A DNA stretch of 25,938 nt, from contig CAYPOV010000018.1 in NCBI GenBank assembly GCA_964412385.1, positions 1 to 25,938 of the forward strand, read 5' to 3'. The notes under the pieces are model-generated. The model had not been told where the DNA came from and made no database searches. It worked only from the letters and a program-made list of their open reading frames with translations. How positions within the stretch are numbered: position 1 is the first letter of the stretch; each line of letters begins with the position of its first letter. Shown here piece by piece: positions 1 to 8,135 of the stretch. A program made the translations under genes and the position numbers. The stretch is from JBGSYN01 sp964412385. GTDB lineage: Bacteria; Pseudomonadota; Alphaproteobacteria; Geminicoccales; Geminicoccaceae.

Positions 1-1123
1 CGCGAGGTCATCCGCCTGATCGTCGATTTGCTGATCGCCAATGACAACGCCAAGCTTTAAAGGGCGTGGCATCATCCGCCAGGTCTACGATCTGGCCTGT
101 GGCACGAGCGGCATGCTGGCCCTGACCGAGGAGGCGCTCAAGGACTTCAATCCGGCGATTCGTGTCGAGCTGTTCGGTCAGGAAATCAACGGCGAATCCT
201 TCGGCATTTGCAAGTCCGACATGCTGGTCACCGGCCATGATCCCGAGCAGATTGCGTTCGGCAATACCCTCACCCAGGACGCGCATCCCGACAACCGGTT
301 CCACTATATGCTCTCCAATCCACCCTACGGCGTCGATTGGAAGAAGTACCAAACACCGATCAAGGACGAAGCCGAGACTCAGGGTTTCGAAGGCCGCTTC
401 GGGGCGGGGACGCCGCGCATCTCCGATGGCTCGCTTTTGTTTCTGCAGCATATGATTTCCAAGATGCGCGACGATGAAACCGGCTCGCGTATCGGTATCG
501 TCATGAATGGCTCGCCGCTGTTTACGGGCGAGGCCGGTTCCGGTGAAAGTGAGATCCGCCGCTGGATGCTCGAGAACGACTGGGTCGAAGCGATCGTCGC
601 CTTGCCCACAGATCTCTTCTACAACACCGGCATTCAGACCTATGTCTGGCTCCTGACCAACCGCAAACCCGCAGCGCGTCAGGGCAAAATTCAGCTCATC
701 GATGGCTCCGGCGCGAACTTTTGGAAATCCAAGCGCAAGTCGCTGGGTTCCAAGCGCCGGGAAATCCCCGACGGGGCGCGTAACGAGATCGTGCGCATCT
801 ATGCGGAGTTCCTGAACGGCGAGAGTGGTGAGGCCGATGTCTCGAAAATTTTCAACACCACGGACTTCGGCTATCGTGAAATCCGCATCGAGCGGCCTTT
901 GAAGCTAAATTTTCAGGCGAGCGAGGAGCGCGTCGCCCGGCTGGCTGACGAAAAGGCCTTCCAGCGGCTGCCGGACGATGAGCGCGAGGAGATCGAGATC
1001 GTCCTCCTTGGCATAGGCGATACGCTGTATCGAAACCGAGGCACCTTCGACAAAGCCCTGAAAACGGCGCTGAAGGCGCTTGAAGCCGAGATCACTGGAC
1101 TGCTGAAGGAGGTGGCGGTTTGA
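1..1123 (+). pseudogene. hsdM: Type I restriction-modification DNA methyltransferase subunit (HsdM), 5' partial, frameshifted
   Basis: HsdM is the N6-adenine methyltransferase subunit of a type I restriction-modification complex. The gene enters from the left edge in frame 1 as REVIRLIVDLLIANDNAKL and meets TAA at 58-60. The homology continues one frame over with KGRGIIRQVYD. Removing one base from the CTTTAAA run at 55-61 would join them as AKLKGRG. Downstream are the SAM-binding motif I (DLACGTSGML, normally DPACGTGGML, coded near 89-118) and the catalytic NPPYG motif (317-331). The C-terminal helical region is present up to a TGA at 1121-1123. An out-of-frame ATG at 41 could start a protein of about 360 residues, but it would lack the N-terminal helical domain. 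The stop overlaps the TTG start of hsdS. The family call is secure. Whether the frameshift is real or a sequencing error cannot be decided here. Confidence 0.88.
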
Positions 1124-1523
1124 CTCCCCGTCTCAAGCATTGCTGTTCATTGCTTAACGGCTATGCCTTTGAATCAGAACTCTTTGCAGATGCAGGGACT
1201 CCGTTGGTTCGCCAATCTAACCTCAAAAGCGGAAAGATTGTACTCGACGACACGAATTACTCTGAACAGCTAACCCCGCATCGGTTTTTGCTCCGATCCG
1301 GCGACATATGCATAGGGCTCTCTGAGAGTATTGAGAATTTCGGCGTAATTGAAGGCCATCAAGTGCTGGCAGCGGTCAATCAAAGAGTGGCTGCGCTCAG
1401 ACCTAAAGAAAAAAAATTAACAATAGATTCCTTCTTTATTTCATCCAGTGATCATGTTTTCGGGAACATATTGCAAGAAATCTGCCTTCGACAACAATTG
1501 CCAACATTGATGCAAGTATGGTC
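1120..1523 (+). pseudogene. hsdS: Type I restriction specificity subunit (HsdS), truncated and frameshifted
   Basis: HsdS carries the target-recognition domains of type I enzymes. Translation would start at TTG 1120, overlapping the hsdM stop (TTGA), the usual coupled arrangement. The first half of one target-recognition domain is recognisable, with segments such as LLNGYAFESELF, GTPLVRQSNLK and GDICIGLSESIENFGV. The frame is then lost near 1483-1496. The typical end-of-domain motif IANIDASMVG appears in another frame at about 1497-1526. Beyond that the sequence belongs to a transposase remnant on the other strand, so the central conserved region and the second recognition domain are missing. 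About 135 of the usual 380-450 residues remain. No 3' part of hsdS was found beyond the transposon remnant, and no hsdR is in the window. The system is almost certainly inactive. Confidence 0.8.
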
Positions 1524-1985
1524 GGCACCAGACCGGACTAGGCGGCAGAGGTGCGTCCACCGTCGAGATATTCAAGATCCGGTGCGAACGCCGTGACGGC
1601 GCCTGCATTGACGGGGTCATTTCCGGGAATAGAACACAGCCGACGCAATTACGCATCGGTCCTGGGTGTCACCACCAGCTCATCAGCCAGAGTGTTTTCG
1701 AGGACGATTAGGTTTGCTGGCACCTTCGACGCCACGACACCGAACTCGGCGAGATGTCCTCGGAACGCATTGATAAGCGGCGTGCGATGCCGAACCAAGC
1801 ACTGGTGCGTCCAGAACGCCACCGTACGGCCTTGGGTTTCCGAATTATTCACCGCCACGAAGCGCATGTTTGGACGCAAAACAGCCTCCGAGATAGCCTC
1901 CGCATCCGCTCGGTCATTCTTCTGCCGCTTGACGAACGGCGGGATCGTCCGCTCCGGACGAGGTCTGTGGATGACGTCGAAAATG
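1524..1985 (-). mobile_element. IS110/IS1111-family transposase remnant
   Basis: Reading the minus strand from about 1985 downward gives transposase-like sequence: PPFVKRQKNDRADAEAISEA, then RPNMRFVAV, HQCLVRHRTPLINAFRGHLAEFGVVA and, in a shifted frame, IPGNDPVNAGAVTAFAPDLEYLDGGR followed by SGLVP. These are hallmark segments of IS110/IS1111 transposases: KRQKND-DAEA, the RT-LIN-LR-HLAEFG helix, and the PG-GP-A helix-hairpin-helix of the C-terminal domain. The element is dead. There is a frame change near 1650, and a TAG at 1539-1541 replaces the expected Trp of the AAWLGLVP motif. The N-terminal DEDD region and both ends are not recognisable. The left edge abuts hsdS homology. The right edge (1985) is approximate. 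Confidence 0.75.
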
Positions 1986-2194
1986 TTTGCTTCGACTGTA
2001 GAACGCGAGACTAAGCGGGACGCTGCACAACCGATCCGACACTTGCGTGCAGCGGCTCCACCAAAACGAGCCAGTTAGACTGCGAAGAGAAGTGTGACCC
2101 GGACGCGCGATCGATCCCACACTAAAGAACCTCAACTATGCGCTTGACCTCGACCCGATTCGAGAAGCGGTCATTGGCCGGACCAGTTCCAACG
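1986..2194. other. Unassigned stretch between transposase remnant and methyltransferase gene
   Basis: About 200 bases without a recognisable gene. The minus strand stays open in the transposase frame for some distance above 1985, but the translation there matches no family I know. It may be a degraded 5' part of the element or its flank. No terminator-like hairpin or RNA gene was evident. Confidence 0.4.
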
Positions 2195-3040
2195 TCAGCT
2201 GCGGGATGTTTTTGCAACGACTTTGAACGAATGAGGCTCTGGGTCACTCGTTTCAAATCCGTTACTAATCTCGTCAACTTCAAAGCCGCTCGACTTCAAT
2301 TCAGTATCGAGGGTGCTTTGAGAATAATGCTGCAACCAATTGTAAACACGCCATGTTTTTTGCGCTTCGATGATGGTAAATAGATCTAGGGAAGCGGCAG
2401 CGGTTTCGTACTTCCATGTGTTATGGAAGACGAAGCATTCATCGGCTGTCCAAAACCCATCCATGTAGTTGCGCGCAAAGACAGTTCCCTCAGAGACGGT
2501 ATCAAAAGCCTTCACAGAAGGCACATCGAAGACAAAAGCGCCTTCAGAATTGAGCGAGCCGCGCACCCTGTTCAACAAGGTCGCGCGTTGAGAAGGGGAA
2601 AGAACGCAGAAATCGTAGTAGATGAGTGTTATCAGATCCTGCTGTGCTGGAAGGTCGTCGATGAGGTAATTGGCTTGTCGAAACACAATTGAACCGCGGC
2701 CCGGTTTGGAGTTCAAGGTAGCGTACTCGATGGAACTTGCGGAAAAATCCACACCCTCAACCTGCGCCCCACGTCGCGCACATCGTTCCGCATACAGACC
2801 CGGCCCCCAGCCCAAATCGCAGACTCTTTTGCCGTTCAGGTCAAATCTCTCATCAAGCCACTGCACTGTTTGATCGATGATATGCAGGGGACGCGATGCA
2901 AGCGAGGTCTCCTGGTCCAGATGCGTCTTGAGCATTTGCTTTGCTAAGTGGGGCTCGGTCCACAAGGTCTCCGCAGTGTAAGCAGAAAATAGCTCGGGTT
3001 TTTGGCAAATTGCGGACAGTTTTTCAAACACCGGCGTCAT
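2195..3040 (-). CDS. Class I SAM-dependent methyltransferase
   Basis: A 281-residue Rossmann-fold methyltransferase. After a helical N-terminal segment of about 85 residues comes motif I, VCDLGWGPGLYAERCARRG (about residues 93-111). It is followed by the acidic end of strand beta-2 (VEGVDFSASSIEYA) and the beta-4 region (DLITLIYYDFCVLSP). The C-terminal half has the mixed strands typical of small-molecule methyltransferases (WRVYNWLQHYSQSTL). Motif I has Trp where most relatives have Cys or Ser (DLGCGPG). The substrate is unknown. The gene is intact and stands alone between mobile-element debris and a dehydrogenase on the other strand, so it may be cargo of the accessory region. No strong ribosome-binding site precedes the ATG at 3040. 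Confidence 0.82.
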   Translation of the reverse strand: MTPVFEKLSAICQKPELFSAYTAETLWTEPHLAKQMLKTHLDQETSLASRPLHIIDQTVQWLDERFDLNGKRVCDLGWGPGLYAERCARRGAQVEGVDFSASSIEYATLNSKPGRGSIVFRQANYLIDDLPAQQDLITLIYYDFCVLSPSQRATLLNRVRGSLNSEGAFVFDVPSVKAFDTVSEGTVFARNYMDGFWTADECFVFHNTWKYETAAASLDLFTIIEAQKTWRVYNWLQHYSQSTLDTELKSSGFEVDEISNGFETSDPEPHSFKVVAKTSRS

Positions 3041-3332
3041 CTCATTTGGGAATTAGGAATGCCTGCACGGCATGAATGGTTCGGTCAATGGCGAACTACC
3101 GAACGAATGTCGTCAATGGCCTCGAAGCGACCGAGTCCGCATTGCGGACAAAGGCGAACGCCGACTGAGTACTCATCGGAAGCCCCATCCTCACGCAACT
3201 CTCCGCGTTCTCGGAACACTATTCCGCGCAGGACTTACACCAAACGCCAAATTGACCTTGCTTTCCATCAAGTGGACAAGAGTGAGTCCGTGTATAGCCA
3301 AGGGCGGGCCATCACGAGAGGACGAAGAACTC
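3041..3332. other. Intergenic region upstream of the Tat-SDR gene
   Basis: Nearly 300 bases separate the divergently oriented methyltransferase and dehydrogenase genes and presumably hold both promoters. A TTGACC hexamer at 3252-3257 could be a -35 box, with an imperfect dyad (CTTG...CAAG) just after it, but no good -10 box sits at the right distance. A purine-rich GAGAGG at 3316-3321 is the probable ribosome-binding site for the ATG at 3333. No RNA gene or convincing coding region was seen. Confidence 0.4.
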
Positions 3333-4318
3333 ATGAAGAATAGCGAGGGCAGAAATGACCTGGATTTCGCAAACGCGGATGAACCGATCGACGAGAACCG
3401 CCGAGAGGCCCTGATGTTCGGTCTTACCGGAGCGTTAGGTGTTTCCACCCTAGCCGCTGCCGGGCGCCCCGCGGTGGCGCAATCAACCGAAGTAGCGGCT
3501 TTTTCCCCGACTGGGAAGACAGCGCTTGTTACGGGCGCGGCGCGTGGCATTGGAAGGGCGGTTGCGGTGGCATATGCGCGAAGTGGCGCTGACGTCGTAG
3601 CCATCGATATCGCGGACCCGAATGCTTACGGCGACATTCTCGGCTATCGCCTAGGATCCCAGGAAGAACTCGACGAAACTGTCGTGATGGTTAAAGCCGA
3701 GGGGCGTCGGGCGATCGGGATCCGAGCGGATGTCGCGGACAAGCGCGCCATGCAAGACGCCGTAGAGCAGACCTTGGGCCGGCTCGGCCAGTTGGACATT
3801 GTCGTCGCGAATGCAGGCGTGGGTAGTGGCGGGCGCCTGCAAGACGTGTCCGAGGCGCATTTTAAGACCGTCATCGACATCAACCTCACCGGAGCGGCCA
3901 ATACGTTTCAGTCGGCGATCCCTCACATGATCGCGCGCAATTCCGGTCGAATCATCGCGATCACGTCGATTGCGGGGCGCATGGGAAGTGCTGGCCAATC
4001 CGACTACGCAGCTTCGAAATGGGGCATGGTTGGTTTGGTGAAATGCGCCGCGATCGATCTCGGTCCCACAACATCACCGTCAATGCGATCGCTCCGACGG
4101 CCGTCCGAACGGGTATCTTTGGCGAGTTGCTGGAAAACCCGGAGTTTTCGGCAGGTTTGGAGACAGCGCTCAGCTACGGCCACACTCTCCCCGTTGGCAT
4201 CCTTGAACCAGGTGACACGACAGGGGCGGCGATTTTTCTAGCTTCACCCGCAGCGCAGTATGTCAGTGGCGCTGTCCTGGACGTGGCTGCTGGCTTCAAT
4301 GCTCGTTACACGGGTTGA
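3333..4318 (+). pseudogene. SDR-family NAD(P)-dependent oxidoreductase with Tat-like leader, frameshifted
   Basis: A short-chain dehydrogenase with the classical motifs: TGAARGIG cofactor loop (about residues 67-74), NAG, the catalytic Ser region (TSIAG), and Tyr225 and Lys229 in YAASK. The tail ends in VSGAVLDVAAGF. Just after Gly-Pro (codons at 4062-4067) the frame is lost. The homology resumes one frame over as HNITVNAIAPTAV and runs to TGA 4316-4318. Adding one C to the CCC at 4065-4067 restores GPHNITVNAIAP, so a one-base deletion in a C run explains the break. The start at 3333 follows a GAGAGG ribosome-binding site. Residues 22-50 hold twin arginines (NRREALMFG), a hydrophobic stretch and AVAQS, resembling a Tat signal. 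That is unusual for an SDR. The substrate is unknown. Confidence 0.83.
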
Positions 4319-4321
4319 CTG

Positions 4322-4425
4322 CATCGCAGCGAGACCTTCAAGCTGTCGACTGACCCGCTGTTCGTCGAGAAGGTCCACGAAATCGTTGGGCTGTACATGG
4401 CGCCGCCGGAGCGGGCCTTGGTCGT
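4322..4425 (+). mobile_element. IS630-family transposase fragment
   Basis: A 35-residue open stretch reads HRSETFKLSTDPLFV followed by EIVGLYMAPPERALVV. This is the segment just before the second catalytic Asp in IS630-type (Tc1/mariner-like) transposases. There the next residues are usually CVDEK, but here the homology stops. Neither end of the element nor any inverted repeat was seen. The scrap sits exactly between the SDR stop and the truncated hydrolase, so it marks an old insertion or deletion junction. Confidence 0.7.
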
Positions 4426-4768
4426 TCACGGCGGAAAGATCGAAAAAAGCGGCGGGTCTTCCAATACCAGGCCCCGAATGCGCTCCGGCAAGATCGCGCT
4501 CAAGGCGAGGCCCGTCAGTCCGCCAAGTGAGTGTCCAAAGAAAATCAGCGGTCCCTCGGTCTCGGCCCTGATGCGATCGGCAAGGTAGTTGGTGTAGTGG
4601 CTCAGCTTATAGCTGGCGCTCCGTGGTGCTTCGCCATGCCCCAGATGGTCGGGCGTGAAATAGGTAGGTGAAGGCATCGCCGAGCAGCGACCGCATAGAG
4701 GTATAGTCGCTGCTGCCTCGCATGATACCGTGCAGCATGACAACGGTTGGAGAATTCGTCTCAGGCAT
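4426..4768 (-). pseudogene. Alpha/beta hydrolase, frameshifted and 3'-truncated
   Basis: The N-terminal half of an alpha/beta-hydrolase-fold enzyme. It starts with ATG 4766-4768 (MPETNSPTVVMLHGIMRGSS, with the oxyanion-hole HG motif). The frame breaks at a tandem TAGGTAGG (4661-4668). Removing one copy of the four-base unit restores AFTYFTPDHLGHGEAPR. The nucleophile elbow GHSLGG and the strand GLVLEDPP follow. The reading frame then runs into sequence that abuts the IS630 scrap and stops at TGA 4426-4428. The cap domain and the catalytic Asp and His are missing. The start overlaps the malic enzyme stop by eight bases, so this was once the third gene of the fumC-malic enzyme operon. Original substrate unknown. 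Confidence 0.78.
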
Positions 4769-6386
4769 AGTCGGGATGATAAACGTGCTCGCGAATAAAT
4801 GTCTCGAGATCACTGGGGCGCGGGACACCGGCAAGGTTCGAGTCAAAGACGAGGCCAGCTACTTTCGCCGCTGTCTTAATCGACGTCTCGAGAATGTCCG
4901 ACTGGGGCGGGAAAAGCGAACCTTGCGCCAGAAGACTTTCGGGCACCTGAGAGGCACAGGCGCGGGCCGCCTCGATGAACATCTGATCCGTCACGCGTTT
5001 GGCTTTAGTCGCATAAATTCCCATCGCTACCGCAGGGAAGATGTAGAGATTGTTAGCCTGGCCCGGCAAAAAGGTCTGGCCGCCTTGATGGGCCGGCGGG
5101 AAGGGGACGCCTGCAGCATAGATCGCTTTGCCGTTGGTCCACTTATAGGCCTCTTCGGCCGTACACTCGGCGTGATCGGTCGGGTTGGAGAGGGCGAAAA
5201 GGACCGGGCGCTCATTGTGCTTCGCCATGGTCTCGACGACCCTTTGCGTGAACAAGCGACCCACCGTGCTGACACCGATGAGGGTGGTCGGTCTCACCTG
5301 CTCGATGGCTTCGGCAAGGTCACGCGTTTGCGCGAGATCGTGGGCGTAGCGCTGCTGGAAGTCGAAAAGATCAGTGCGTTGTTTGGTCAAGAGGCCGTTG
5401 ACATCAAACATGACGACGCGCGAGCGTGCCTCTTCGAGGCTGAGACCCTCTTCGGTCATTTCCGTGACCATAAGATCGGCAAGGCCAATGCCGGCCGACC
5501 CAGCACCCACGAAAAAGATTCTTTCATCCTTGAGCGCGGTGTTCTTGATCTTCAAGGCATTGATGAGGCCGGCAAGAGCAATGCCGGCGGTCCCTTGAAT
5601 GTCGTCATTGTAGTAGCTGCATTTGTCCCGATAGCGTTCCAATAGGTGCACAGCATCGCTGCCGGTCCAGTCTTCGAAATGCAAACAGCAATCGGGAAAG
5701 ACTTCCTGAACTGCTTCGACGAATTCGTCGGTGAATTCATAGAGCGCTTCGGTCGTCGGGCGCCGTTTGCGCAAGCCGATATAGAGCGGATCTGCGAGGA
5801 GCTGCTCGTTATTGGTGCCGGCATCGAGCATCATCGGCAAGAGGCCGTGCGGCGGAACACCAGCTGCAGCGGTATAGAGCTGCAGCTTGCCGATAGGAAT
5901 GCCCATGCCATTGGCACCGATATCACCGAGACCGAGTATGCGTCCGCCATTGGTAACGCACAGAAACCGCACATCCTTGACGGGCCAGTTGCGAAGGATT
6001 TCGGCAACACGTCCTTTGTGCTCGATCGACAGATACATGCCGCGAGGACGGCGATAGATGTGGCCGAATTTGAGACAAGCTTCGCCGATCGTCGGATCGT
6101 AGACGATGGGAAGAAAGCGCATCGGATCGGACATCACGACCCGATAAAAGAGGGTCTCGTTGGTGTCCAGAAGCCCGACGAGATAGATGTAGCGATCTAT
6201 ATCGCTGCTCTTGTGGCCGAGTTGCATGATCGCCCGCTCGAACTGCGTGTCGATGGTTTCGACGACATCCGGAAGCAGGCCCAGTAGACCCAATTTTTCT
6301 CGCTCTTCTGCGGTGAAGGCTGTGCCCTTGTTCTGAATAGCATCGTGAAGGAGCGCCATGCCGCGCTCGGCTGGATTCGGTGTCAT
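4761..6386 (-). CDS. NAD-type malic enzyme (malate dehydrogenase, oxaloacetate-decarboxylating)
   Basis: Malic enzyme oxidatively decarboxylates L-malate to pyruvate and CO2 in the cytoplasm. The 541-residue length matches the NAD-type family. Visible motifs are YDPTIGEAC (residues 96-104, carrying the catalytic Tyr), TNGGRILGLGDIGANG (about 145-160, malate-binding Arg), the metal-binding FEDW (about 237-240) and NDDIQGTAG (about 260-268), and the dinucleotide loop GAGSAGIG (about 294-301). The more common family sequence is TDGERILGLGD, so TNGGR is a variant. ATG 6384-6386 follows an AGAGG-type ribosome-binding site. The gene lies 30 bases after fumC, so fumarate to malate to pyruvate conversion is encoded in one unit. 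The cofactor (NAD or NADP) cannot be settled by eye. Confidence 0.93.
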   Translation of the reverse strand: MTPNPAERGMALLHDAIQNKGTAFTAEEREKLGLLGLLPDVVETIDTQFERAIMQLGHKSSDIDRYIYLVGLLDTNETLFYRVVMSDPMRFLPIVYDPTIGEACLKFGHIYRRPRGMYLSIEHKGRVAEILRNWPVKDVRFLCVTNGGRILGLGDIGANGMGIPIGKLQLYTAAAGVPPHGLLPMMLDAGTNNEQLLADPLYIGLRKRRPTTEALYEFTDEFVEAVQEVFPDCCLHFEDWTGSDAVHLLERYRDKCSYYNDDIQGTAGIALAGLINALKIKNTALKDERIFFVGAGSAGIGLADLMVTEMTEEGLSLEEARSRVVMFDVNGLLTKQRTDLFDFQQRYAHDLAQTRDLAEAIEQVRPTTLIGVSTVGRLFTQRVVETMAKHNERPVLFALSNPTDHAECTAEEAYKWTNGKAIYAAGVPFPPAHQGGQTFLPGQANNLYIFPAVAMGIYATKAKRVTDQMFIEAARACASQVPESLLAQGSLFPPQSDILETSIKTAAKVAGLVFDSNLAGVPRPSDLETFIREHVYHPDYA

Positions 6387-6416
6387 GTCTCTTGCCTCTT
6401 GCGTAAATTTTTGGCG

Positions 6417-7801
6417 TTAAAGAGCGGGATGGATCATCTTGGAAGGATCTACGACTTTATCAAACTCGATTTCGTCGACGAAACCCAGATCAATGCAAGC
6501 CTCTTTGAGCGTCATGTCGTTGTCGAAGGCATGATGGGCGGCATGACTCGCTTTGTCATAGCCGATCACAGGGCTCAGTGCCGTCACAAGCATCAAGGAT
6601 TGATCGAGATACGCTTTAATCTTTTTCTCATTGGGCTCGGTGCCGTCGACCAAGAAAATGCGGAAATTGTGGCAGCCATCGGCCATGATCCGCACGGACT
6701 GCAAGATCCCGTGGATCATCAGTGGCTTATAGACGTTCATCTCGAGATAACCGCCGGCACCGCCCATGCTGACGGCCACGTCATTTGCCATAACCTGCAC
6801 CGCGATCATCGCGAGCGCCTCGCATTGGGTGGGATTGACCTTTCCTGGCATGATCGAGGAGCCTGGCTCGTTGGCCGGGATCTTAAGCTCGTAAAAGCCA
6901 CAGCGTGGGCCGCACGACATCAATCTGATATCATTGGCAATCTTGTATAGCGAAACGGCAAGTGTCTTGAGGACGCCGCTCAGCATCACAAGCGGATCAT
7001 GGGCGCCTTGAACTGCGAACTTGTTTGGCGCACTCTTGAATGGCAGGCCCGTGAGTTCGGCAATCTTGCCGGCAGCGTGCTCTGCGAATTGTGGATGGGT
7101 ATTAATCCCTGTTCCGACCGCGGTTCCTCCGAGCGCGAGTTTGTAAACATCTTGAAGGGCGAAATTGATGCGCTCGATGTCTTCATCGAGCATGTGGACA
7201 TAGCCGGAGAATTCCTGACCGAGCGTTAGGGGGTCGCATCCTGCATATGGGTGCGGCCGATTTTGATGGTGTCCTTCCCGGCTTGAGCCTTGGCATCAAG
7301 ACCATCGCGCAGTTCTTTCACCCTCGGCAAGAGTTTGCTGGTCGTTTGGATGGCGGCAGACATATTCATCGCCGTCGGAAACGAGTCGTTCGACGATTGC
7401 GACATGTTCACATGGTCATTGGGATGGATCGGATCCTTGCTGCCGAGCACACCGCCTGCGAACTCGATCGCCTTGTTGGAAATCACCTCGTTGACATTCA
7501 TGTTGGACTGCGTGCCACTGCCCGTCATCCAGACGTGGAGCGGGAATTGATCGTCGAGTTTTCCGCTTGCGACTTCGTCTGCAGCCTTGACGATGAGATC
7601 GCGCTTGTCTGCAGGCAACAATCCGAGATCGTAGTTCGAGAGTGCCGCCGCTTTCTTGAGAATGCCGTAAGCGTGAATAAGCTCGATTGGAATAAGATCG
7701 GTTCCGATCGAAAAATGTTCCAGCGATCGTTGGGTTTGGGCACCCCAATACTTGTCTTCCGGAACAAGAACTTCGCCTAGGCTATCCGTTTCCGTCCGCA
7801 T
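6417..7801 (-). pseudogene. fumC: Class II fumarate hydratase (FumC), single frameshift
   Basis: FumC reversibly hydrates fumarate to L-malate in the TCA cycle. The N-terminal part starts at ATG 7799-7801 after a strong GGAGGAAAG ribosome-binding site. It contains KYWGAQTQRS, the SGTQSNMNVNEV region and the substrate-binding GRTHMQDATP. There the frame ends at TAA 7226-7228. The next frame continues as LTLGQEFSGYVHMLDEDI, through GTAVGTGINTHP, to the signature GSSIMPGKVNP with the catalytic Ser. The junction is a run of five C on the coding strand (7229-7233); six C would restore TPLTLGQEF. All other family positions appear intact over the full 460 or so residues. This could be a sequencing error or a recent mutation. 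It is followed 30 bases later by the malic enzyme gene. Confidence 0.93.
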
Positions 7802-7871
7802 TCCACGCTTTCCTCCATCACCGACGCACTGAACGAACTATTGCAAGTTTGATTCGGGGCGGCTCGCATAC

Positions 7872-7885
7872 AGTTCGTACAAACT
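7872..7885. promoter_or_regulatory. Near-perfect palindrome in the fumC/small-gene divergent promoter region
   Basis: AGTTCGTACAAACT is a 12-of-14 palindrome centred on GTAC, 19 bases before the ATG of the small gene at 7905. It lies in the 103-base region shared with the divergent fumC gene. A related inverted half-site pair (AACT...AGTT) lies upstream at about 7836-7850. These could be operator sites, perhaps for the neighbouring small protein itself. This is inference from position and symmetry only. Confidence 0.35.
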
Positions 7886-7904
7886 CTGTCATAGGGAGAT
7901 TGAA

Positions 7905-8135
7905 ATGGCAAAACGATTTCCGCTACCACGGCGATTTAGCGCTGCAATGAGCGAGAAGGCCTACCAAAACTTACGCAAACTCAACGAAAATTATCATTTA
8001 AGTAACAATTATTTACTGACGGTTCTCTTGGAGAATCTCGATCGCATCGCCGACGACGAGGCTCTCAAGAGAGTGTTTCAAGACTTTATCGATACTTATG
8101 GCGCACCGACAAAGGCCTCTGACAGCGAGGGCTAG
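7905..8135 (+). CDS. Small protein, possible ribbon-helix-helix regulator
   Basis: A 76-residue basic protein with a good ribosome-binding site (AGGGAG at 7893-7898) and ATG at 7905. A short strand-like segment (RFSAAMS) is followed by two helices (EKAYQNLRKLNENYHLS and NNYLLTVLLENLDRIAD). This order and size resemble ribbon-helix-helix DNA-binding proteins, but no diagnostic motif is certain. The coding region is noticeably richer in A and T than its neighbours, especially around 7970-8020. It diverges from fumC and its stop overlaps the convergent psuG stop inside a shared CTAG. The function is not recognised; regulator of the fumC unit is one possibility. Confidence 0.6.
   Translation: MAKRFPLPRRFSAAMSEKAYQNLRKLNENYHLSNNYLLTVLLENLDRIADDEALKRVFQDFIDTYGAPTKASDSEG

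Noticed and set aside
3252..3280. Possible MerR-type promoter (TTGACC with CTTG/CAAG dyad) before the SDR gene
   Set aside because: The dyad is imperfect and no acceptable -10 box lies at 19-20 bases from the hexamer.
4722..6287. Long open frames on the plus strand opposite the malic enzyme gene
   Set aside because: The minus strand encodes a full-length malic enzyme with all motifs; the plus-strand translations match no family and are mirror frames.
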